Shown piece after piece: positions 55,672 to 64,000 of a stretch of DNA of 64,000 nt. Within the stretch, counting starts at the first letter, position 1. Every line of letters starts with the position of its first letter. The stretch spans positions 20,097,579 through 20,161,578 of the forward strand of contig NC_079517.1 of assembly GCF_000801105.2 (NCBI RefSeq), in the 5' to 3' direction. The notes beneath the pieces are model-generated. The model was not told the origin of the DNA, did not search any database, and saw only the letters and a list, made by a program, of their open reading frames with translations. The position numbers and the translations under genes are program-made. The DNA is from Raphanus sativus (lineage: Eukaryota; Streptophyta; Magnoliopsida; Brassicales; Brassicaceae).

Positions 55672-56790
55672 GGGTACGTCTAATGCTTCAACAATGTCAA
55701 GCAGAAAGAGTAGATACATCTGAACACTAAACCCTAAATAAAAAATGCTAAACTCTAAACCAAATAGGGACCCCAGAACCCAAAGGGTAAAGAGCAAACA
55801 CTAAAATTTAAACTCTGACCCCGTAAACATATTACTTGATTAAAAATATAAATAATTATACCTTCAACCATATATTATTATTCACAACTGTATCTCAACA
55901 GCTGAACGTCAGTGTAAACAATTTATACAGAAAATTTATTTATTAAACAGTCAGATATTTTCATAACCGGCTACCTCGCTTTTTCACTTAGCTTACGTAT
56001 GCTTTAGTCGGATAGTTTTTGCATTGGCTGTTACTTGTAAATATTAATCGGGAAATTAGTTATTGAGGGTATGTCTAATACTTCAAAAATGTCAAGCAGA
56101 AAGAGTGGACACATCTAGACCCTAAACACAAACTGCTAAACCCTAAACCCAATAGGGACCCGGAACCCAAAGAGTAAAGAGTAAACACTAAAATCTTAAC
56201 ATTTATCCTCATAAACATATTACATGATTAAAAATATAAATTATTATACTATCAACCATATATTCTTGTTCACAACTGAACCCCAACAACTGAACGTCAG
56301 TGTAAACAAAATTATATAGAAAATTTGTTTATTAAGCAGTCAGCTATTTTCATAACCGGCTAACCTCGTTTTTTTCACTTATCTTACGTATGTTTTAGCC
56401 GGATAGTTTTCGCATTAGCTGTCACCTGTAAATATTAATCGGACAATTGGTTTGACCTTATATTGCGGGTACGTCTAATGCTTCAACAATGTCAAGCATA
56501 AAGAATGGACATATTTAAACCCAAAACTCTAAACACAAAATGCTAAACCCTAAACCCAATAGGGACCCAGGAACCCAAAGGGTAAAGAGTAAACACTAAA
56601 ATATTTACCCTTATCCGCGTAAACATATTACTTGGTTAAAATATAAATTATTATACTCTAAACTATATACTCTTATTCACAATTGTACCAAAACAGCTGA
56701 ACGTCAGTGTAAACAAATTATATAGAAAATTTATTTATTAAACAGTCAGATATTTTCATAATCGGTTAACCTCGCCTTTTTCACTTAGCC
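55672..56790. repeat. Tandem array, about 397-bp period, nearly three copies
   Basis: Units start GGGTACGTCTAATGCTTCAA at 55672, GGGTATGTCTAATACTTCAA at 56067 and GGGTACGTCTAATGCTTCAA at 56467, i.e. spacings of 395 and 400 bp. Shared internal words are 'caatgtcaagcagaaagag', 'caatagggacc', 'gctgaacgtcagtgtaaacaa', 'aaacagtcagatattttcataaccggct' and 'cctcgctttttcactta'. The third copy stops after that last word near 56788. It is non-coding and unrelated by eye to the 315-bp array 1.1 kb upstream. Confidence 0.85.
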
Positions 56791-57469
56791 GTAAAATTAT
56801 TACGTAAGATAGCTTGTCAATTTTGTTGTTAGACGTGTAACTTGATTGATAGTTCGTTAATGGTAATGAGAAACCAAACTTTCAATTATTCAGAATTTAC
56901 TATTATGGTATGATAATTTCTCTAACCATTCATGGAATAAAGTCTACAGTTAACAGTTTTGTAAACTGGTGATAAATTTTATTATTCGAACACTGCATAA
57001 GAAATAATTATTGTTTTTAATTACAACAAAAGAAACCACACCGTATTATTGTTTTGATCAATATTGATCTCCGAAGTGAATTTAATTACAACCGTGAACA
57101 AAAACACTTAAATAAACTTGAATGGATAAAGCTAAAAACATAATATTAATTTCAATAAACCATGAAAAGAATCACTTAAAAATATTGTTTTCTAATCTAT
57201 CAAAAAAATATCTCATTAAACACTTAAAACAGTGAAAAGATCCAAAACATAACTAATAGATACTCAAGAGAATAACATCACTGTTGGAAAGATCTTTGCG
57301 TATCTACATATACGATTTCGTCTATATGTAGCGGACCAAGAGATGTATGTTGGGTAGAGGTAGTAGAGTAAAAATCATGAACAGTTTCTATTTCGAGACC
57401 ATTGGTATATCGCCAAATACGGGAAAGTGTTTTGGTATGGCTCCCAATTTCTCTTGTATTATATTGATA
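56791..57469. other. Intergenic DNA before the LINE
   Basis: AT-rich and without a supported gene. The last 150 bases (from about 57330) may be decayed 5' LINE sequence (a frame reading VFWYGSQFLLYYIDIGDF is suggestive), but the 5' border of the LINE cannot be fixed. Confidence 0.4.
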
Positions 57470-57594
57470 TTGGAGATTTTAATGTTGATATCTTTGTGTT
57501 TGTATTAAATTGATATTGGAGATTTAAATGAGATCAGAGGAAATCATAAAAAAGAAAGTTGTAGTCTTTCATCACGCAGATATTTGGTCTTTTA

Positions 57595-57746
57595 CAACAT
57601 GATAGGCAATTATGGTTTAATGGAGTTTTCTAGTCTTGGGAATAATTTATCATAAAATGGAAGGCTTTTACTACATGATAGACAATTATGGTTTAGTGAA
57701 GTTTTCTAGTATTGGGAATACTTTATCATGAAATGGAAGGAGACGA
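57595..57746 (+). repeat. 76-bp tandem duplication in the LINE endonuclease region
   Basis: 'acatgatag(g/a)caattatggttta' to 'tcat(a/g)aaatggaagg' occurs twice with a 76-bp period (57595-57670, 57671-57746) and several substitutions, so it is not recent. Confidence 0.75.
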
Positions 57747-58303
57747 GGATAAATTGTAAACTATCGTTTAGACCAATTTTTTGGAAATAATGACTGGTAT
57801 AATATGTTTCCATGCTTATTTGTAGAGTATGGTATGATTGGATCCAATTACAGACCGATTGTGGTTTCAGTTAAGGATAAAATTATTAAATTCACAGATT
57901 CATTTTCTTGACAAGAGATGGATATGAGCAGATGGTCTCATAGATTCGATATCCCATGGTTGAAAACCAAGGCATGTAAAGGACAACGTAGGAATTGTGG
58001 ACTAGAATAAGGCATTTGAGGAAATTCAAAATGATTTTACAAAGTCTAACGATGAGGCTTCGGAGGTCTCACGAAAATTACAAGAAGCATATCGAAATAA
58101 GAAACAATATCGGGAACAAAAAAAGTAAAACTAAGTGGCACACATGTGGTGATAGAAACACAACATTTTATCATGCTTTGACAAAAAAAAAGACATAACA
58201 TGATAATTGGTTTACATAATGAGGAGGGAAATTGGATTAACTCAGAAGAGGAGATCGAAGGAGTGGCGGTTAGTTATTTTAATGATTTGTTTCTTACCTT
58301 CTC

Positions 58304-61300
58304 GCCATCAGGTTTTGATAGTTTTTTTGGAACAAGTTCTGATTTTTGGTTACAGAAGCCCATAATTTTCGGCTACAAAAAAAGAGGTAAGAGTAGCACT
58401 ATTTATGATGCATCCGGAAAAGACTCCATGTCCAGATAGAATGACAGCGTTTTTATCAACAATCCTGATCAATAATTAAGGATGACGTGGTTACTATTTT
58501 TAATGATTTTTTGAGAACTACACTTTTTAATGGTAAATTGAATTTGACAAATATTTGCCTTATTCCAAAAACAGCTAAACCAAATAGGATGACAAACCTT
58601 AGATCCATCAGCTTGTGCAATATAGGCTACAAAATCATCTCTAAGGTGTTATGCAAGCGGCTCAAAGTCTTACTACCAAATTTGATCTCAGAGACTCAAT
58701 CTGCTTTTGTCTCTAGAAGGTTAATATCATATAACATTTTCATTGCGCATGAGACGTTTCATGGTTTGCGGACTAAAAATTCGTGCAAGGATAAGTTTTT
58801 TAGAAAATAAGTCAGATATGAGTAAGACTTATGATAGAGTTGAATGGATCTTTCTTCAATGTATTCTTTTGAAAATGGGATTTTCTTCAAAATGGATTGC
58901 ATTGATGATGCAATGTATCTTCTCAGTCAGTTACAAGGTGTTACTAAATGGGCAGCCAAAAAGGCATATAGTTCCAGAGAAGGGTTAAAACAAGGGGATC
59001 AACTGTCGTATTTATTTATCTTATGTACAGAAACTCTTATTGCAAACACTCGAAAACAAGAAAGAGAAAAAACGGTTCACAGGTCTAAAAATAGTTCGGG
59101 CCAGTCCATCAATCTCCCATTTGTTATTTTAGGATGATATTTTATTTTTTATGCAAGGCTACGGTTCAGGAGTGTGGAGTCATCCTTAAGTTACTTAAAG
59201 ATTATGAGATGGTCAGGGCAACAAATCAATTTTCTGAAGTCATTGATATAGTTTGGTCATAATGTCCGAGCAGAGGTCAGAGTGGATATTCACAGCTTAC
59301 TTGGTATCTCAAATCTAGGAGGTATGGGAAACTATCTGGACATTCCTGAAAGTTACGGTGGCTCAAAAATACAGATTTTTGGTTTTTTAACTAAAAAGTA
59401 AATAATAAGGTGAATAATTGGCCAGTCCGCTTTCTTACAAGAAAGGGTAAATAGGTCTTAATTAAATCAGTGTCTTCAGTTATGCCAAACGCATGTGATG
59501 TCATATTTCAGATCTCCTAAAAGGGTTATTAAAGAGTTTACAAATATTACATCACATTTTTGGTGGGGGCAGCAACAATAAAAAAGACATTTACTGGTAT
59601 TCATGGGACAAAATGTGTACACATAAGGAAGAAGGGGGGGGGGGGGTTGTGGCGGTGGTGGTTTGAGTTTCAAGGATCTACAAAATTTTAATACGTCTTT
59701 ATTAGTAGAGTAAATTTGGCGGTTAATAGATAAGCCAAGTGCTTATTTTCAAGGGTTTTTAAAGGACGATACTTTTGAAATTCTCATCACTCGATGAACA
59801 CAGATCTTATTCATTTTCGTATGAGTGGAGAAACATCTGTTCAACTAGACATCTGGTTATAAAAAATCCTAATCAAAGGAGTGGAAAATGTGCAATCAAT
59901 ATCCATTTGGAATGATCCATGGATTCCTGCTCCTCGCCCGAGGTCAGCAGTACCAAAAAATCATAGTCAATTTTTAAATCATTCTCTATCGCCATCAGGC
60001 TTTGATGGTTTTTTTGGAAGAAGTTCTGACTTTTGGTTACAGAAGCCCATAATTTTTGGCTACAAAAAAAGAGGTAAGAGTGGCACTATTTATGATACAT
60101 CCGGAAAAGACTTCATGTCCAGATGGAATGAAAGCGTTTTTATCAACAATCCTGATCAATAATTAAGGATGACGTGGTTACTATTTTTAATGATTTTTTG
60201 AGAACTAGAGATTTTGATGGTAAATTGAATTTGACAAATATTTGCCTTATTCCAAAAACAGCGAAACCAAATAGGATGACAGACCTTAGATCCATCAGCT
60301 TGTGCAATATAGGCTACAAAATCATCTCTAAGGTGTTATGCAAGCGGCTCAAAGTCTTACTACCAAATTTGATCTCAGAGACTCAATCTGCTTTTGTCTC
60401 TAGAAGGTTAATATCATATAACATTTTCATTGCACATGAGATGTTTCATGGGTTGCGGACTAACAATTCGTGCAAGGATAAGTTTTTTTAGAAATTAAGT
60501 CAGATATGAGTAAGACTTATGATAGAGTTGAATGGATCTTTCTTCAGTGTATTCTATTGAAAATGGGATTTTCTTCAGAATGGATTGCATTGATGATGCA
60601 ATGTATCTCCTCAGTCAGTTACAAGGTGTTACTAAATGGGCAGCCAAAAAGGCATATAGTTCCAGAGAGGGGTTAAAACAAGGGCATCAACTGTCCCCGT
60701 ATTTATTTATCTTATGTACAGAAACTCTTATTGCAAACATTCGAAAGCAAGAAAGAGAAAAAACGGTTCACAGGTCTAAAAATAGCTCGGGCCAGTCCAT
60801 CAATCTCCCATTTGTTATTTTAGGATGATAGTTTATTTTTTATGTAAGGCTACGGTGCAGGAGTGTGGAGTCATCCTTAAGTTACTTAAAGATTACGAGA
60901 TGGTCAGGGCAACAAATCAATTTTCCGAAGTCATTGATATAGTTTGGTCATAAGGTCCGAGCAGAGGACAGAGTGGATATTCACAGCTTACTTGGTATCT
61001 CAAATCTAGGAGGTATGGGAAACTATCTAGGCATTCCTGAAAGATTCAGTGGCTCAAAAATACAGATTTTTGGTTTCTTAACTTAAAAAGTAAATAATAA
61101 GGTGAATAATTGGACAGTCCGCTTTCTTACAAGAAGGGGTAAAGAGGTCTTCATTAAATCAGTGTCTTCAGTTATGCCAAACGCATGTGATGTCATATTT
61201 CAGATCTCCTAAAAGGGTTACTAAAGAGATTACAAATATTACATCACATTTTTGGTGGGGGGCAGCAATAAAAAAAGACATTTACTGGTATTCATGGGAC

Positions 61301-61682
61301 AAAATGTGTACACATAAGGAAGAGAGGGGGGGGGGGTGTGTGGTGGTGGTGGTTTGAGTTTCAAGGATCTACAAGATTTTAATACGTCTTTATTGGTAGA
61401 GTACTTTTGGTGGTTAATAGATAAGCCAAGTGCTTATTTTCAAGGGTTTTTAAATGACGGTACTTCTGAAATTCTCATCACTCGATGAACACAGATCTTA
61501 TTCATTTTCGTATGAGTGGAGAAACATCTGTTCAAACTAGACATCTGGTTATAAAAAATCCTAATCAAAGGAGTGGAAAATGGGCAATCAATATCCGTTT
61601 GTAATGATCCATGGATTCCTGCTCCTCGCCGGAGGTCAGCAGTACCAAAAAATCATAGTCAATTTTTAAATCAGTCTCTATC
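58304..61682 (+). repeat. 1.69-kb tandem duplication inside the LINE
   Basis: Unit A (58304-59990) and unit B (59991-61682) both run from 'gccatcagg(t/c)tttgat' through the RT core to 'ccatggattcctgctcctcgcc..caatttttaaatca.tctctatc'. They share disabling changes such as the stop before the DD pair, showing duplication after inactivation, yet they differ at scattered sites and by small indels. Each unit carries a G run (13 G at 59634-59646, 11 G at 61326-61336). The joint at 59990/59991 has only a few bases of homology (tatc/tctc). Confidence 0.85.
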
Positions 61683-62890
61683 AGTGGAGGATCTCATCAA
61701 TCCGGTTAATCCTTCTTGGGATGTAGATTTTCTTAATGCATATGTTCATCCAGACGATGTCAAGATCATTAGAGGTTTGGTGGTTAGTATAACTCAACAG
61801 CCCGATATATATGGCTGAGCGTTTACAGAGTTTGGAAGGTATTCGGTTAAATCAGGTTTTAGAACCAAAAACTTATATCCTGACAGGGGTCCAAGGATAA
61901 TACCGTACGGACCAAATATAAAACCTCTGCTGGCTTTTCATGGAAACATAAATGCTCCCCAAAACTGCGGTATTTGGTTTGGCAAGTATTATTTGGGATT
62001 TTACCAGTGTTCAAAATTATGAGGGCACACGGTATTGATTGTGATCTACGGTGTAGTATTTCTGGAGCTGAGGATGGATGAATCTGTGAATCATGTTCTT
62101 TTTGAATGTCCACCAGCTTTACAGACACGGGCTTTATCAAGGATTCCTCCTCCCCTGAAATTTTTCCATTTTCATAAATGTTCACCTATTTAGATTATCT
62201 CTTTTGGAAGCTACCAAAAATGTTGAGTCAGAATATTTTTCTTGAATTTTGTGGTATATATGGAAGAACATAAATGACAAGATCTATAAAAAATAAGAAT
62301 GGGAATCCCCAGTAGATCCTCAGCATAGCGGAACTTGTACACTTTGGGCTGAGGCACAATTGTTAGTACATGAACACCATGAGAATTTTTAGCACGCCAC
62401 TGATTGGAAATTTTTGGGATCAACCAGAGCTTATTATGTCGATGGAGCCTGGAAGGAACACGATGTTTTCACTGGGCATGGGTGGTATTGCTGACATTTA
62501 GATTCGGAGGACATAATGATGGGAACAATGAATCTCCGACGTAGCATATCACCATTACACACGGAATGTGAAGCGTTGATTTGGGCAATGGAGTATATAT
62601 GAAAACCCTGCAGTTCTTAAATGTGATTTTTGCAATGGATTGTCCTCAACAGGTGAAGATGGTGTCGCCACCTGAAGAATGGCCAGCAAAATACATGAAG
62701 AAATTTTACCGAAGTAAGATTTTCTTCCCTAATTTTGAAATCAGACATATTTCAAGCACACAAAATACAATGACGGATAAACTTACATGTGGTGTAAAGA
62801 ATTCTCTTTCAACTATACTATATATCTATACCTTCAGCTTGGCTTTCTAAACCGATAGAACCTTGCTAAAGTAGTTTTTGTTATTGAAAA

Positions 62891-64000
62891 AAACATCAAC
62901 TTCTTTTCTACATCTCCTGGTCTGGTTTAAATATTACAGGTGTACTATTTTTATTTTTTTTATTAATAAAAGATAATGACAACACTTATAATATCTAAAC
63001 CAAACTAAGGAAATGTCAAAAAGGATTCTTGTTTTAATTGTATTGATATCTTATATTAAAAATTCAATATGTGATTAGCTAATTTGGATAGTTTTAACCC
63101 ATCCTTTATTTAATGGCTTTAAAGATATTGTTATAAGAATAATTCTTATCTTGAATTCATATATTTTTTAATAATTTATAAAAATGAAGATTGGATTCCA
63201 TTTAGAAAAGACAACCCAAATGAAAATATTAGTATGCTTTATAAGAAAAGATGATACTTTTTTGGGAATATTAATTCATATACTTTGACTACTAAACCTA
63301 TAAACATTTATTGTCGTACCTATTAAAATAGAAGAACAATTTTATCTATCATAAAAAATTATATTACGTCCACTTCATTAAGTATATCTATTTGGTTATT
63401 TAAACTAATCTATCGAATATATAACATTTCTATAAAATCTTAATAATTATAAAGATATTGATTATAGATCAACTTTAACTGTAAATTTAAAATTTAGTTT
63501 TAATTATAACAAAATCTTTTGCGAAAAACTATTATGAAATCTTACTAAAATTTTAAATATTTTTTAGAATAATGCATTGGTTATTTTGTAATTAGTAATA
63601 TAATATTATTAGAAAATAGTGTTAAATAAAATTTTTATTATAAAAAAACAAAATAAAATTTTATGCTACTTTCACACATTTAATAATTATAGTCTATATT
63701 ATACTAAAATAGAAATAACATATGAATTAAATATGAAAATAATATTAACTTCGCAAAATATTTTTTTCAATTAATTTCATTTAAATAAATAAATAAAATA
63801 TTGTTAAATGAATATAATTCGTAAATTATGTAATATAAAAATAAAAAATTGTTCACATATGTTAAACTTTTATATCAAATTATCTATTTATTTATTTTAG
63901 AATTCAAAACAATATACTATCTAAAATGATTATATATAAATATAATAGTGTATAAAACCTTTACGTTTTATTTTCAAAATAAATTATTTGAAAACTTTGA
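62891..64000. other. AT-rich intergenic DNA, no gene seen
   Basis: The final 1.1 kb has stops in all frames and no inverted repeats, LTR ends or target duplications that I could pair. It may contain old transposon sequence. Confidence 0.5.

Larger units (their letters stand above)
57470..62890 (+). mobile_element. Dead L1-type LINE, ORF2 remnants from endonuclease to RNase H
   Basis: Fragments follow LINE ORF2 order. They are an endonuclease piece (GDLNEIRGNHKKESC, then IGNYGLMEFSSLGNNLS), the linker WHTCGDRNTTFYHALTKKK (58130-58190), reverse transcriptase (EVRVALFMIHPEKTSCPDGM, ICLIPKTAKPNRMTNLRSIS, NLISETQSAFVSRRLISYNI, SKTYDRVEWIFLQCILLKMG, LKQGDQLS..LFILCTETLI), a zinc-binding-type end (WKHKCSPKLRYLVW-like at about 61945-62100, CESCSFECPPALQ), and an RNase H part (YVDGAWKEHDVFTGHGWY, LHTECEALIWAMEYI). 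The catalytic FADD is broken: the codon before DD is a stop in both copies. Numerous stops and frameshifts make it non-functional. It belongs to the same family as the insert at 12655-13327. Confidence 0.9.

Noticed and set aside
53609..56790. CRISPR-like repeat array
   Set aside because: Units of 300-400 bp are contiguous without unique spacers, and the genome is a plant.

Overview
The window is nuclear DNA of a flowering plant, almost certainly a Brassicaceae species and probably Brassica or a close relative. The pointers are GT-AG introns, AT-rich intergenic DNA full of Athila-like LTR elements, L1-type LINEs, a tRNA-type SINE and MULE/hAT/Tourist MITEs, and two host genes that look like orthologues of Arabidopsis At5g40450 (RBB1) and At5g40340 (a PWWP protein). 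That assignment rests on recognition, not on a search. About 75 percent of the window is mobile or repetitive DNA.

Layout. 1-5259: an Athila-like element (minus strand, running off the left edge) nested inside an older Ty3/gypsy element. 5260-20290: transposon-rich intergenic DNA with a SINE, hAT-like remnants, diverged direct repeats, a copia RNase H fragment, an old LTR broken by a LINE with an 18-bp target duplication, a telomere-motif MULE MITE, and a 1.4-kb fold-back element with a 10-bp target duplication. 21109-33146: a 20-exon gene for a 2951-residue Glu-rich protein (RBB1-like) with a recent internal tandem duplication of an exon block. 33147-41818: retroelement fragments, a receptor-kinase fragment, a TRIM, an AT-rich array interrupted by a second telomere-motif MITE, and a Tourist MITE. 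41824-48160: a complete, very young non-autonomous LTR element (two 1707-bp LTRs, ATAAT duplication) carrying one intact ORF. 49212-51875: an intron-less PWWP gene. 52408-53168: a retrocopy of a polyadenylated transcript. 53609-56790: two separate tandem arrays (about 315 bp and 397 bp periods). 57470-62890: a dead L1-type LINE with a 1.69-kb internal tandem duplication. 62891-64000: AT-rich DNA.

Only the RBB1-like gene and the PWWP gene look like functional host genes. RBB1-family proteins act in vacuole membrane organisation and PWWP (PDP) proteins in chromatin, so they share a chromosomal neighbourhood rather than a pathway. I found no operon-like cluster, CRISPR array or tRNA/rRNA gene. 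The most unusual signals are the RBB1 exon-block duplication, six tiny poly(A) insertions that look like extreme 5'-truncated retroposition events, the GC-rich gene-like cassettes in the LTR U3 regions, and the fold-back element with pol III-like boxes.
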